Shown here: piece by piece, positions 32,173 to 42,058 of the stretch
How positions within the stretch are numbered: the stretch's first letter is position 1
Layout: every line of letters starts with the position of its first letter
Translations under genes and position numbers: made by a program
Notes under the pieces: model-generated
The model's database searches: none
Told to the model about the DNA's origin: nothing
What the model saw: the letters and a program-made list of their open reading frames with translations, nothing else
Source: Bacillota bacterium
GTDB taxonomy: Bacteria; Bacillota; UBA4882; UBA8346
NCBI GenBank assembly: GCA_023402395.1
Contig: JAEYGI010000042.1
Location: 130,237-194,236 of the forward strand
DNA: 64,000 nt
Reading direction: 5' to 3'

Positions 32173-33090
32173 TTGGCGGACGAATATATTCTGGAAGCCA
32201 GGGACCTTCATTATACTTACACAGACGGAACGGCGGCGTTAAACGGATTGACGCTGGGAATCAAACGGGGGGAGACCACGGCGGTGTTGGGCGGCAACGG
32301 AGCGGGAAAATCAACCCTGTTCCTGTCGTTTAACGGGATCCTCAAGCCCGGCGCCGGAGCGGTATTGTTTAAAGGCCGTCCGATTGAGTATAGCCGGAAA
32401 GGACTTCATGAGCTGCGCCAATCGGTCGGAATTGTCTTTCAAGACCCTGATAGTCAATTGTTCTCGGCGAGTGTGGCGCAGGATATCTCGTTCGGCGCGG
32501 TCAATCTGAAACTGCCCGAAGCGGAGGTCCGCCGGCGTGTCAATACCGCCATGGAGCGGACCGGAATCGCTCACCTCAAGGAGAAGCCGACTCATTGCCT
32601 GAGCTTCGGGCAGAAGAAGCGGGTGGCGATCGCCGGGGTGTTGGCCATGGAGCCGGAAGTGCTGGTGCTGGATGAGCCCACCGCCGGACTGGACCCGATG
32701 GGGGTCAGTGAAATCATGAAGTTGCTGCGGGAGATTCAGAGTGAACTGGGGTTGTCGGTGGTTATTTCAACCCACGATCTGGATATCGTCCCGCTTTATT
32801 GCGATTATGCCTATGTGATGGACCGGGGCCGGATCCGCTTGAGCGGCACGCCGTCTGAAGTCTTCGGCCAGGCGGAGGCGATCCGGAGCGTCAACCTGAG
32901 GCTGCCCCGGATCGGGCATTTGATGGAGATCCTGCGGGACAAGGACGGTTTTGATTTTGCCGGCCCGGCTAATACCATCTCCCAGGCCAGAAAAGCGATG
33001 AATGACTGGAGAGATTGCCACCGAACCCCCGGAGCCCCCGTGGCCAACTCCCGGTCCGGGCGACGGGCGGATTGCACGAACGGCAGTTAA
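32173..33090 (+). CDS. cbiO: Cobalt ECF transporter, CbiO ATPase
   Basis: A 305-residue ABC ATPase. Walker A GGNGAGKST (about residues 38-46), the Q-loop FQDPDSQLFS, signature LSFGQKKR (typical of ECF ATPases) and Walker B VLVLDEPTAGLD are present. A C-terminal extension of about 60 residues is divergent and basic. The start is a TTG (or a little downstream) six bases after the cbiQ stop; the ribosome site is weak, suggesting translational coupling. Acts at the cytoplasmic face of CbiMNQ. Confidence 0.93.
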   Translation: MADEYILEARDLHYTYTDGTAALNGLTLGIKRGETTAVLGGNGAGKSTLFLSFNGILKPGAGAVLFKGRPIEYSRKGLHELRQSVGIVFQDPDSQLFSASVAQDISFGAVNLKLPEAEVRRRVNTAMERTGIAHLKEKPTHCLSFGQKKRVAIAGVLAMEPEVLVLDEPTAGLDPMGVSEIMKLLREIQSELGLSVVISTHDLDIVPLYCDYAYVMDRGRIRLSGTPSEVFGQAEAIRSVNLRLPRIGHLMEILRDKDGFDFAGPANTISQARKAMNDWRDCHRTPGAPVANSRSGRRADCTNGS

Positions 33091-33123
33091 AAAGCGATAG
33101 CAAAACGAAAAGGACGCAGTTAC

Positions 33124-33750
33124 ATGCTGGATGGAGTGGAGATCGTCGATCCGCGGGAGATTGAGAAGAAGAGTTTCGCGATAATCTCGGAAGCCTTGGG
33201 GAAACGGGAGTTCCCGCCGTTTCAGGAGAGCATCGTCAAGCGGGTTATTCACACCACCGCCGATTTTGATTACGCCGATAACTTGAAAATATCCGAGAGC
33301 GCCATTTCCAAGGCCTTCGAAGCCATCCGGTCTGGCTGCAATATCGTCACCGACACGAAAATGGCGGCGGCCGGGATTAACCGGAAGTCCTTGAGCAGGT
33401 TCGGCGGAACGATCGTTTGCCGGATCGACGACGCGGAGGTCTCGCTAGAGGCCGGGACCCGCGGGATCACTCGGTCGGCGGTCAGCATGGAACAGGCGGC
33501 GCTGGATGCTAAAAACCAAATTTTCGCCGTGGGAAACGCGCCCACCGCGCTGATTCGCCTGGCGGAACTGATCCGTGGCGGAATTATCGCGCCGGCGCTG
33601 GTAATTGGCGTACCGGTCGGGTTTGTCAACGTGATCGAGTCCAAGGAGTTGATCAAGGCGGCTGGGGCGCCGTATATCGTTGCCCAGGGCCGCAAAGGCG
33701 GCAGCAATGTGGCGGCCGCCATTGTCAACGCCATTTTGTACATGATCTGA
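33124..33750 (+). CDS. cbiC: Precorrin-8X/cobalt-precorrin-8 methylmutase
   Basis: A 208-residue enzyme that moves the C11 methyl group to C12 to give (cobalt-)hydrogenobyrinate. RVIHTTADFDYADNL carries the substrate-binding histidine, and GCNIVTDTKMAAAGI and the late APYIVAQGRKGGSNVAAAIVNA are family blocks. Length is typical. It opens the ring-modifying part of the operon, 33 bases after cbiO. Confidence 0.95.
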   Translation: MLDGVEIVDPREIEKKSFAIISEALGKREFPPFQESIVKRVIHTTADFDYADNLKISESAISKAFEAIRSGCNIVTDTKMAAAGINRKSLSRFGGTIVCRIDDAEVSLEAGTRGITRSAVSMEQAALDAKNQIFAVGNAPTALIRLAELIRGGIIAPALVIGVPVGFVNVIESKELIKAAGAPYIVAQGRKGGSNVAAAIVNAILYMI

Positions 33751-33761
33751 ACGGGGTTGTA

Positions 33762-34895
33762 ATGGAAGATTATCTGATCGTCAACGGCAGGAAACTCCGG
33801 AAAGGCTACACCACCGGGTCTTGCGCGGCGGCGGCCGCCAAAGCCGCAGTGCTGATGCTCCATTCAAACGATACTCTGAACGAGGTGACGATTGACACTC
33901 CAGCGGGGGTGAGAGTGACGCTGCCGATCGCCGAGATCCACCGGGCAGCGGATCGGGTCCGCTGTGCGGTGATTAAGGACGGGGGAGATGATCCCGATGT
34001 CACCACCGGCTTGGCGATTGTCGCCGAGGCCCGCCGTAAAGGAGGTCCCGGAATTGAGCTGCGCGTCGGGGAAGGCATCGGAACGGTTACCTTGCCCGGG
34101 TTAAAGGTAAAAGTGGGTGAACCGGCCATCAATCCGGCACCCAGGCGGATGATCCTCAAGGAAGTGGGGGAAGTCCTGACGGAGCAAGAAGGGGTGGAGA
34201 TCACCCTGTCGGTTCCGGGCGGAGCCGAAATCGCGGCCAAGACCTATAATCCAAAGCTGGGAGTGGTTGGCGGAATATCCATCCTAGGCACGTCCGGGAT
34301 TGTGAACCCCATGTCCGAGGCGGCCTGGCAGGAAACGCTAGCGCTCGAACTGGGAGTGTTGGTCGCGCAAGGGACGAGGCGGACGATTTACACCTTTGGC
34401 AATATGGGGGAGAGTTTCATCACGGAAGAGATGGGCTTGGGGAAGAGCCGGTGCCTGAAGATCGGCAATTTTGTCGGATACATGCTGGATAAAGCGGCGG
34501 AATACCGATTGGAAGAGCTGTTGATCGTCGGGCACCTGGGGAAGCTGGTCAAGGTGGCCGCCGGGATCTTTCAGACGCACAGCCGGATCGCGGACGCCCG
34601 AATGGAAATTCTGGCGGCCTATGCCGCCTTGGAAGGGGCCTCAACCGACATCACCGCCCGCATCTATTCGTGCGCGACGACGGAAGCGGCGGCGGCGATC
34701 CTCAATGAAAACGGGTTGACCGGCGTCTACGGGCGGATCGTGACCAACGTCGCGCGACGTTGCATGGAACATCTTCATCAGCAAGTGAAAATTGGCGCGG
34801 TCCTCTTTCATGAGGACCGGACCTTGCTGGCTATGGACTTCAACGCCAGAGAGATCTTGAAAGGGATCGGGAGCGATTATGGGCGGGAGCGCTAA
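33762..34895 (+). CDS. cbiD: Cobalt-precorrin-5B C1-methyltransferase
   Basis: A 377-residue enzyme of the anaerobic pathway that methylates C1 after ring contraction. LRKGYTTGSCAAAAAKAAV at the N-terminus and the Gly-rich VVGGISILGTSGIVNPMSE are characteristic. CbiD is unrelated to the other corrin methyltransferases and is a marker of the oxygen-independent route. It overlaps the next gene by 17 bases. Confidence 0.95.
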   Translation: MEDYLIVNGRKLRKGYTTGSCAAAAAKAAVLMLHSNDTLNEVTIDTPAGVRVTLPIAEIHRAADRVRCAVIKDGGDDPDVTTGLAIVAEARRKGGPGIELRVGEGIGTVTLPGLKVKVGEPAINPAPRRMILKEVGEVLTEQEGVEITLSVPGGAEIAAKTYNPKLGVVGGISILGTSGIVNPMSEAAWQETLALELGVLVAQGTRRTIYTFGNMGESFITEEMGLGKSRCLKIGNFVGYMLDKAAEYRLEELLIVGHLGKLVKVAAGIFQTHSRIADARMEILAAYAALEGASTDITARIYSCATTEAAAAILNENGLTGVYGRIVTNVARRCMEHLHQQVKIGAVLFHEDRTLLAMDFNAREILKGIGSDYGRER

Positions 34896-36129
34896 ACTTT
34901 ATATCGTCGGGATCGGGCCGGGGAATCCCGATTATATCTATCCGGCGGCCCGAAAGCTGATCGAATCCGCCGATGTCTTGATCGGGGGAAAGCGGAACCT
35001 GGAGGCTTTTCGGCATCTGCAAAAAGAGGAAGTCGCCATCGGCGCCGACCTTGAGGCGGTGGAGACCCATATCCGCCGAAATATCGGCAAAAAAACCATG
35101 GTGGTCCTAGCTTCAGGGGACCCTGGGCTTTTCAGCATTGCCACCTACTTGAAAGAGCGGCTGAGCGGAATCGAACTGGACGTTTACCCCGGCATCAGCG
35201 CTTTGCAATACTTATGCGCCAAGCTGAAGCATAACTGGGAAGAGACGGCCATCGTCAGCCTCCATGGCCGGGAGCGGGCGGACTGGACCGCTGTTTTGGC
35301 CGAGCGTCAGCGGATGGCTATTTTTACCGGAGGCGACTCAACGCCCGATGGTATCTGCAGGGAACTGATGGAAAAAGGAATAAGCGGCGTAACCGTGACC
35401 GTGGGAGAGAACCTGTCCTATCCTGAGGAACGAATTGTCACGGGTCCGCTGGAAGAGATCAGGAAGATGCGCTTCAACAGTCTGGCGCTGATGCTGCTGG
35501 AAAACGGGTTAGCCAGCCGGAAGCCGGGCCCGGCTTGGAAGTATACCACCACGGGAATTCCGGACGAGCTGTTCATCCGGGGTAACGTGCCGATGACCAA
35601 AGAAGAAGTACGGGCGTTGAGTTTAGCCAAACTCCGGCTGGAGGAAGACTCCGTCCTTTACGATATCGGAGCGGGGACCGGCTCGGTCTCGGTCGAGTGC
35701 GGTTTGCGGATGAACCAGGGCCGGGTTTACGCCATCGAACAAGACCCGGAGGCGCTGGCGCTGATCCGCCAGAACGCTGTGAAGTTTGGCATCAATAACC
35801 TGACGGTAGTCGCGGGAAAAGCGCCCGGCGCGCTGTTGGGCCTTCCGGAGCCGACCCGGATCTTTATCGGGGGGACCGATGGCGCCATGGAAAGCATCCT
35901 CGATTGGATCGAACGGGTCGATCACTGCCTCCGGGTCGTGATCAACGCGGTGACCATCGAATCCGCCCATGAAGCGCTGGCGGGCTTTACGAAGCGCGGC
36001 TTCCTTGATCTCGACATTACCTGCGTTTCAGTTGCCAGAGGCCGTCCGGTGGGCGGGAAACATTTGATGCAGGCGTTAAACCCGGTGTATATCATCAGCG
36101 CCGACAAGCAGCCACCAGTCGGCGCGTGA
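34879..36129 (+). CDS. cbiET: Bifunctional CbiE-CbiT: C5/C15 methyltransferase and C12 decarboxylase
   Basis: A 416-residue fusion. Residues 1-205 are the CbiE tetrapyrrole methylase (YIVGIGPGNPDYIYPAARK, ASGDPGLFSIATYL, YPGISALQYL). Residues 215-416 are the CbiT Rossmann methyltransferase (LYDIGAGTGSVSVECGLR). Together they methylate C5 and C15 and decarboxylate the acetate on C12. In many Bacillota these are separate genes; the fused form is the CobL-like arrangement. Confidence 0.95.
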   Translation: MGGSAKLYIVGIGPGNPDYIYPAARKLIESADVLIGGKRNLEAFRHLQKEEVAIGADLEAVETHIRRNIGKKTMVVLASGDPGLFSIATYLKERLSGIELDVYPGISALQYLCAKLKHNWEETAIVSLHGRERADWTAVLAERQRMAIFTGGDSTPDGICRELMEKGISGVTVTVGENLSYPEERIVTGPLEEIRKMRFNSLALMLLENGLASRKPGPAWKYTTTGIPDELFIRGNVPMTKEEVRALSLAKLRLEEDSVLYDIGAGTGSVSVECGLRMNQGRVYAIEQDPEALALIRQNAVKFGINNLTVVAGKAPGALLGLPEPTRIFIGGTDGAMESILDWIERVDHCLRVVINAVTIESAHEALAGFTKRGFLDLDITCVSVARGRPVGGKHLMQALNPVYIISADKQPPVGA

Positions 36130-36147
36130 GTAATTGGAGGAATCAGG

Positions 36148-36870
36148 TTGACGGGAAAACTTTACGGGGTTGGAATCGGACCGGGGGATCCGGAGTTAAT
36201 CACCATCAAGGCCAAGCGGATTTTGAGCGAAGCCGAGGTGATCGCCTTCCCCAAGACCGCCCTTGAAAAAGCCAGCCTGGCGTGGTCCATCGCCGCCGAC
36301 CAGGGCGTGGGCGGCAAAGAACAACTGGAATTGCTGTTTCCGATGAGCTCGGATCAGAAGGTTTTGCGGGAAAGCTGGAATGCGGCGGCGGGCCGGATCC
36401 GGGAAAAGCTGGAGGAAGGAAAAAGAGTGGCCTTTATCACTCTCGGCGATCCCACGGTTTACAGCACTTATATGTATATCCACCAACAATTGGTTGCGAC
36501 GGGATACGCCGCCGAGATCATCCCGGGAGTTCCCTCGTTTTGCGCGGCCGCGGCCAAAGCCGGAATCAGCCTCGCTGAGAATCGGGAGACCGTCGCCATT
36601 CTCCCGTCAGCCGATCAGCCCAATAGCCTGGCCGGAGTCTTGAGTAGTTTCGACAACATCGTGCTGATGAAGGTGTCGAGGGATTGGGCCGGATTGAAAG
36701 CAGTGCTGAAAGCCGAAGGCTTGCTGGAAACAGCGGTCCTGGCGAGCCGGTGCGGTATGGAAGGGGAACGGATCACCACCCACCTAGAGGCGGTGGACGA
36801 GGCCGACCTCAGTTATTTTACGACGGTGATCGTCAAAAAGGCCGGAGTCCGAGGGGTTAAAGAGCCATGA
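36148..36870 (+). CDS. cbiL: Cobalt-precorrin-2 C20-methyltransferase
   Basis: A 240-residue SAM-dependent tetrapyrrole methylase. YGVGIGPGDPELITIKAKR at the N-terminus, TLGDPTVYSTYMYIH and IIPGVPSFCAAAAKAGISL mark the CbiL branch. It adds the methyl at C20 that is later lost on ring contraction. TTG start behind GGAGG. It overlaps cbiF by four bases. Confidence 0.94.
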   Translation: MTGKLYGVGIGPGDPELITIKAKRILSEAEVIAFPKTALEKASLAWSIAADQGVGGKEQLELLFPMSSDQKVLRESWNAAAGRIREKLEEGKRVAFITLGDPTVYSTYMYIHQQLVATGYAAEIIPGVPSFCAAAAKAGISLAENRETVAILPSADQPNSLAGVLSSFDNIVLMKVSRDWAGLKAVLKAEGLLETAVLASRCGMEGERITTHLEAVDEADLSYFTTVIVKKAGVRGVKEP

Positions 36871-37619
36871 TCCATTTTATCGGCGCCGGACCGGGCGATC
36901 CAGAATTGATCACGGTGAAAGGAAAACGCTGTCTCGCGGAAGCCGATGTGATTATCTACGCCGGTTCGCTGGTCAATAAAGAGCTTTTGAACTGCGCCAA
37001 ACCCGGCTGCGAGATCCATGACAGCTCTCGAATGACCTTGGATGAGGTCTTAACGGTAATGGTCGCGGCGGAAGCGGCCGGGAAAACGGTTGCCAGGGTT
37101 CATACCGGCGATCCGTCTCTTTACGGCGCGCTGCGGGAACAGTTGGACGCCCTCGACCGGCAAGGGCTGAGCTATGAGATCGTCCCCGGCGTAAGCTCCT
37201 TTTTGGCGGCGGCTGCCGCGCTCAAAAAAGAATACACGCTGCCCGGCGTCAGCCAAACTGTGATCCTTACCCGCCTGGAAGGGAGAACCGCGGTTTCCAC
37301 CGCGGAGTCCATCGAAGCCTTGGCCGGACACGGAGCAACGATGGTGGTCTTTTTAAGCGTGGCGATGATCGACGATCTGGTGATGAAATTGAGATCCAGC
37401 TATCCAGAGCGCACACCGGTGGCAGTCGTTTATAAGGCGTCCTGGCCGGAGCAGAAAGTGGTTCGCGGCACCTTGGAAGATATCACCGCCAAGGTGAAAA
37501 GGGAAGGGATCAGCAAGACCGCACTGGTGGTGGTCGGCGCTTTCCTGGACGAGGAGTACGAGTTGTCAAGGCTTTACGACCCGGCGTTTGGACATGGGTT
37601 CCGGAGCGCCCGGGAATGA
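36867..37619 (+). CDS. cbiF: Cobalt-precorrin-4 C11-methyltransferase
   Basis: A 250-residue tetrapyrrole methylase with IHFIGAGPGDPELITVKGKR, HTGDPSLYGALREQLDAL and EIVPGVSSFLAAAAALKKEY, the CbiF/CobM pattern. It methylates C11. Overlaps both neighbours by four bases. Confidence 0.95.
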   Translation: MIHFIGAGPGDPELITVKGKRCLAEADVIIYAGSLVNKELLNCAKPGCEIHDSSRMTLDEVLTVMVAAEAAGKTVARVHTGDPSLYGALREQLDALDRQGLSYEIVPGVSSFLAAAAALKKEYTLPGVSQTVILTRLEGRTAVSTAESIEALAGHGATMVVFLSVAMIDDLVMKLRSSYPERTPVAVVYKASWPEQKVVRGTLEDITAKVKREGISKTALVVVGAFLDEEYELSRLYDPAFGHGFRSARE

Positions 37620-38683
37620 GGAGCGCCGTGATTGCGCTGACCAAAAACGGAACGGAGTTGGCGCTTAGGTTAGGACGGGCTTTGGACGCCGATATCTACG
37701 CCAAAGGCGAGTGGCTGGCCCGATCCCCGGCAAGGGAAAGCGGGCGGATTCACCCGTTCGTCATTGATTTCCGGGAGACCGTTAAACAAATATTCTTCGA
37801 TTATGAAGCGATTGTTTTTATCATGGCCTGCGGCATCGTGGTCCGAAGCATCGCTCCTTATCTTAAGGATAAACGAAGCGACCCGGCGGTGGTAGTGGTC
37901 GATGAAGTCGGGCGCTTCGCGATCAGCCTTTTATCCGGGCATATCGGCGGAGCCAACCGTCTGGCCGAAAAAGTCGCGGCGATCCTGGAGGGAACCGCGG
38001 TCATTACCACCGCCACCGATATCAACGGAGTGGTTGCCTTCGATGAGCTGGCCGCAGCCAACGGCTGCCGGATTGAGAATATTGAGGACCTGAAATCGAT
38101 CAGCTCCGAACTGGTCAACGGAGGCAGGGTTAGCTTCTTTTGTGACGGCGGAACGGCCGGATCCCTGCCGCCGAACATTGACCCGTATTCGGACGGAGCC
38201 GCCCACAAGTTGGCCGTGGTCGTGACCAACTCACTGGAGATACCGGTGCGGGCCGAAAAGATTCTGTGGCTGAGGCCCGCCAACTTGACCTTGGGGCTCG
38301 GATGCAGGAAAGGCAAGACCAAAGGGGAGATTGAGGAAGCGATCCGGGCTTTTTTGCAACGGCACGGAAAGAGTATTCTTTCCGTGCGCTGCGTCGCTTC
38401 GATCGCGCTGAAAGCCGGCGAGCCGGGGATCGTCGAATTTTGCAAAGAGCGGGGCATTCCGTTCCGGACGTTTACGGCGGCGGAGATTGCGGCCGTAGAA
38501 GACCGGTTCTCCGGTTCCGAGTTTGTCAGAACGATCACCGGCGTCGGCTCGGTGGCTGAAGCCTGCGCGGCGCTGGCCGCTGCCAATGGGAAGCTGATTG
38601 TCCCAAAGACGATCGGGGATGGGATCACCCTGGCCTTGGCCGAAACGGAGCAGCGGTTTACCTTTGCCGTGGACACCCTGTGA
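37616..38683 (+). CDS. cbiG: Cobalt-precorrin-5A hydrolase
   Basis: A 355-residue protein that opens the delta-lactone of cobalt-precorrin-5A and releases acetaldehyde, a step special to the anaerobic pathway. The central block IMACGIVVRSIAPYLKDKRS and LSGHIGGANRLAEKVA (about residues 67-125) and the C-terminal domain LTLGLGCRKGKTKGEIEEAI match CbiG N- and C-terminal domains. Confidence 0.94.
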   Translation: MRSAVIALTKNGTELALRLGRALDADIYAKGEWLARSPARESGRIHPFVIDFRETVKQIFFDYEAIVFIMACGIVVRSIAPYLKDKRSDPAVVVVDEVGRFAISLLSGHIGGANRLAEKVAAILEGTAVITTATDINGVVAFDELAAANGCRIENIEDLKSISSELVNGGRVSFFCDGGTAGSLPPNIDPYSDGAAHKLAVVVTNSLEIPVRAEKILWLRPANLTLGLGCRKGKTKGEIEEAIRAFLQRHGKSILSVRCVASIALKAGEPGIVEFCKERGIPFRTFTAAEIAAVEDRFSGSEFVRTITGVGSVAEACAALAAANGKLIVPKTIGDGITLALAETEQRFTFAVDTL

Positions 38684-38701
38684 TAAGGAGAATCAGAACC
38701 G

Positions 38702-39433
38702 ATGTCAAAGATAACGGTTGTCGGCATCGGCCCGGGCGGCTTGGAAGATATGACGCTTCGGGCCATCAAGGCCATTGAGGATTCGGATATCGTTATCGGA
38801 TACCGTACTTATATTGAATTGATTCGGGCCAATTTTCCGGGGAAGCCGATCATCCCTTCCGCGATGACTCATGAGATTGAGCGCTGTGAGCTGGCGTTGG
38901 CCACGGCCCTAGAGGGCCGGAAGGTGGCCCTGATCAGCGGCGGGGATAGCGGAATCTACGGCATGGCCGGCATCATGCTGGAAGTGGTTCAGCGGTCCGG
39001 GAAAGCGGTCGCGGTCGAGGTGGTGCCGGGGATCACCGCGGCCAGCGCGGCGGCGGCGGTTTTGGGAGCGCCATTGATGCACGATTTTGCAGTGATCAGC
39101 CTCAGCGATCGGCTGACTCCGCTGGATACGATTTATCAGCGGGTCGAATCTGCCGCCCGGAGCGATTTCGTGATCTGCCTTTATAATCCCAAGAGTCAGG
39201 GCCGATCCGGCTACATCGAGACGGCCAGGGACATCATCCTGCAATACCGGTCCGTCGCGACCCCGGTCGGAATCGTGCGCGACGCGGGCCGGGAAAATCA
39301 GGAGTTTCAGGTGGCGACGCTTGAAACCATGCTCGATTTTTTAATCGATATGTCCACCGTGGTGATTATCGGCAATTCCGGGACATACATCGCGGACGGC
39401 CGGATGATCACGCCACGCGGGTATAAACTGTAG
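38702..39433 (+). CDS. cbiH: Cobalt-precorrin-3 C17-methyltransferase
   Basis: A 243-residue tetrapyrrole methylase with ITVVGIGPGGLEDMTLRAIK, LISGGDSGIYGMAGIMLEV and VEVVPGITAASAAAAVLGAP. Methylation at C17 is coupled to ring contraction and lactone formation. It starts 18 bases after cbiG behind AAGGAG. Confidence 0.95.
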   Translation: MSKITVVGIGPGGLEDMTLRAIKAIEDSDIVIGYRTYIELIRANFPGKPIIPSAMTHEIERCELALATALEGRKVALISGGDSGIYGMAGIMLEVVQRSGKAVAVEVVPGITAASAAAAVLGAPLMHDFAVISLSDRLTPLDTIYQRVESAARSDFVICLYNPKSQGRSGYIETARDIILQYRSVATPVGIVRDAGRENQEFQVATLETMLDFLIDMSTVVIIGNSGTYIADGRMITPRGYKL

Positions 39434-40240
39434 GTGATCCGATTGGGGCGAATCATGGTATTGGCCGGCACGGCCGACGGCCGCCAAATCGCCGGAGAAC
39501 TCCTGAAAGCCGGAGCGGAGGTCATTGCCACGGTGACCACCGGCTATGGCCGGGAACTTTTGAGCGGTTATCCGGGAATCCAAATTTATCAGGGCAAGCT
39601 CAATGCCGCAGCGATGCTGCGATTGATCCGGGCGCAGCGGATCGATTGTCTGATCGATGCCTCGCACCCGTTTGCCCGGGAAGCCTCCGTTAATGCCATC
39701 GCGGCCTGTGGCGAAGCGGGCATTGGATATCTCCGGTTTGAGCGAAACGGGGTCGTGACGGTGGAGGGCGCCGTTGTCCGGCGGGTCCTAGACTTTGAGG
39801 CCGCCGCCGATGCCGCGACGGAGGTGATCCGCCACGGGCCGGGCAATGTTCTGTTGACGATCGGCAGCCATCATTTGCGATGGTTCCTTGAAAAGATCCC
39901 GGACTATCCAAAGCGGCTCGTGGTCAGAGTCTTGCCGGACAGCGGCGTGATTGCGGAATGTGAGGCGGCCGGCTTGGACAGCGGCAATATCATTGCCATA
40001 AAAGGACCGTTCTCGGTGGAGTTGAACCTAGAACTATTACGGCATTGCAACGCCTCGGTAATGGTCACCAAGGACAGCGGCGCGGCCGGCGGGGTGCGGG
40101 AGAAGATTGAGGCAGCGGCCAGCCTGGGGATTCCGGTAATCATGGTGGCCCGGCCGGACCTGGACTATCCTTGCCAGGCGAACGCCGTCGCGGAGGTGGT
40201 CCAATGGGTAAAGCAACGGGGATTGATACCAAATCAGTAA
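39434..40240 (+). CDS. cbiJ: Cobalt-precorrin-6A reductase
   Basis: A 268-residue NAD(P)H-dependent reductase of the CobK/CbiJ family, with MVLAGTADGRQIAGELLKAG at the N-terminus, IDASHPFAREASVNAI and TKDSGAAGGVREKIEAA. It reduces the C18-C19 double bond. The start may be the GTG at 39434, immediately after the cbiH stop, or the ATG at 39455. Confidence 0.94.
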   Translation: MIRLGRIMVLAGTADGRQIAGELLKAGAEVIATVTTGYGRELLSGYPGIQIYQGKLNAAAMLRLIRAQRIDCLIDASHPFAREASVNAIAACGEAGIGYLRFERNGVVTVEGAVVRRVLDFEAAADAATEVIRHGPGNVLLTIGSHHLRWFLEKIPDYPKRLVVRVLPDSGVIAECEAAGLDSGNIIAIKGPFSVELNLELLRHCNASVMVTKDSGAAGGVREKIEAAASLGIPVIMVARPDLDYPCQANAVAEVVQWVKQRGLIPNQ

Positions 40241-40258
40241 AGCGCGGGGGATGAGCAA

Positions 40259-40621
40259 ATGAACGGGATTTTGATCTTGGCCCATGGCAGCAGGCGGCAG
40301 GAGACGGAGCAAATTCTGAATTCGCTGACTCAAAAAGTAAAGGAGCGCACCGGAGAGGAGTTGGTTTGTCCGGCGTTCCTGCAATTTTCCGACCAGAACC
40401 TGGAGGCGGGGATTGAAACCTTAATCCGGAAAGGAGCCACCAACATTAAAGTCATTCCGATGTTTCTCTTTGACGGGATTCATGTCACCGAGGACATCCC
40501 GGGTGAACTGGAAGCGATCAAGGCCAAACATCCGGGAATCGAGTTGAAGATGAGCAAGCACCTCAGCGATGACGACCGGATCGCCGATATTCTGGTGGAC
40601 CGGATCCAGTCACTGCCTTGA
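40259..40621 (+). CDS. cbiX: Sirohydrochlorin cobaltochelatase, short CbiX type
   Basis: A 120-residue protein starting MNGILILAHGSRRQETE, where the histidine is a metal-binding active-site residue, with PMFLFDGIHVTEDIPGEL holding the second histidine. The short single-domain form (CbiXS) acts as a homodimer and inserts Co2+ into sirohydrochlorin at the start of the anaerobic pathway. Located between cbiJ and cbiA rather than first in the operon. Confidence 0.9.
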   Translation: MNGILILAHGSRRQETEQILNSLTQKVKERTGEELVCPAFLQFSDQNLEAGIETLIRKGATNIKVIPMFLFDGIHVTEDIPGELEAIKAKHPGIELKMSKHLSDDDRIADILVDRIQSLP

Positions 40622-40654
40622 TCAAGGACATTTCTGGCGGAAGGGGCAAGGCAC

Positions 40655-42058
40655 ATGACCATTCCCAGGCTCGTGATCGCCGGGACCCATAGCGGCTGCG
40701 GCAAAACCAGCGTTGCCATGGGGATCATGGCGGTGTTGAGGGGCAGGGGGCTCAAGGTTCAACCTTACAAGACGGGGCCTGATTATATCGATCCGATGTT
40801 TCATACCGAAGTTACTGGGAGAGTCTCGCGTAATCTGGACAGCTGGATGTTGCCGCCGGAGACGGTCGGCCGGCTCTTTTCCAAAAGCGCGGCCGATGCC
40901 GATATCGCAGTCATCGAAGGCGTGATGGGCCTTTATGACGGGTATGGGGGGCGATCGATCGCGGGCAGCACGGCCGATGTCGCCAAGCTTACCGGCGCTC
41001 CGGTAATCCTGGTAATCAACGGGTCGGCCATGTCGCTCAGCGCGGCGGCGCTGGTCAAGGGCTTTTTAGAGTTCGATCCGGCCCGGGCGGTAAAAGGCGT
41101 CATCATCAACAAGCTATCCGGCCTCGGCCATTATCAGTTGCTGAAGGAAGTAATCGAGGAGCACGCCGGGGTTCCGGTGTTGGGATACTTGCGGCGTTCG
41201 GAGGAGGTAGCCCTCGGCGGCCGGCATCTGGGCTTAGTCACCAGCGTGGAAGTAGCGGATTTAAAGGAAAAAATCGCGCGGCTGGCGGCGGAGATTCAAG
41301 CCACGGTCGATCTGGAGCGGTTGCTCCGCATTGCCAGGGAAGGGACTGGGGCGGAGACGGCACTGGGGTTGCCGGAGATCAAACCGGTGGGCAAGGCGCG
41401 GATCGCGGTCGCCAAGGATCGGGCCTTCTGTTTTTATTACCAGGACAACCTGGATCTACTGGAAGCGCTGGGCGCGGAGCTCGCTTGGGTCAGCCCCATC
41501 GCTGACTCCGGGCTGCCGCCCGATATCGACGGGCTTTACATCGGCGGCGGCTATCCGGAGCTGTGGGCCGCGGAATTGGAGGGGAATCGCCCGATGCGAA
41601 CCGATATTCGGCGCCGGATCCAGAACGGATTGCCCACGTATGCCGAGTGCGGCGGCCTGATGTATCTGGGGGAAAGTCTCGCCGACCATGAGGGGAAGAC
41701 GTTCGAAATGGTTGGCGCGCTGCCCGGGAAAAGCCGGATGACGCCGGGATTGCAACGCTTCGGTTATGTCAATGTCAGAGTGACCGCGGATAACATCCTG
41801 GCCCGGCAAGGCCAGGAGATCCGGGCTCACGAGTTTCACTACTCCGAGATGGCCGCTGCTGCGGGCCTGCGGTGTTGCTTCGAGGTATCCAAACGCCGGG
41901 AAGGAACGGTCGTCAAGTCTTGGCCGTGCGGCTTTACGACCGTGAACCTCCTGGCCGGCTATCCCCATCTGCATTTTTGGGCCAATCCGGCGTTCGCGGA
42001 GGGATTTGTCCGCAGTTGTCTTTGGTTTCGCCGGGAGAAAGCGGGGGAACGCCGATGA
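40655..42058 (+). CDS. cbiA: Cobyrinate a,c-diamide synthase
   Basis: A 467-residue glutamine amidotransferase. The ATP-dependent synthetase N-terminal domain begins RLVIAGTHSGCGKTSVAMGI; the glutaminase domain has the nucleophile in YAECGGLMYLGE and a late histidine in FTTVNLLAGYPHLHFWANP. It amidates the a and c side chains of cobyrinate. It overlaps cbiP by four bases. Confidence 0.96.
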   Translation: MTIPRLVIAGTHSGCGKTSVAMGIMAVLRGRGLKVQPYKTGPDYIDPMFHTEVTGRVSRNLDSWMLPPETVGRLFSKSAADADIAVIEGVMGLYDGYGGRSIAGSTADVAKLTGAPVILVINGSAMSLSAAALVKGFLEFDPARAVKGVIINKLSGLGHYQLLKEVIEEHAGVPVLGYLRRSEEVALGGRHLGLVTSVEVADLKEKIARLAAEIQATVDLERLLRIAREGTGAETALGLPEIKPVGKARIAVAKDRAFCFYYQDNLDLLEALGAELAWVSPIADSGLPPDIDGLYIGGGYPELWAAELEGNRPMRTDIRRRIQNGLPTYAECGGLMYLGESLADHEGKTFEMVGALPGKSRMTPGLQRFGYVNVRVTADNILARQGQEIRAHEFHYSEMAAAAGLRCCFEVSKRREGTVVKSWPCGFTTVNLLAGYPHLHFWANPAFAEGFVRSCLWFRREKAGERR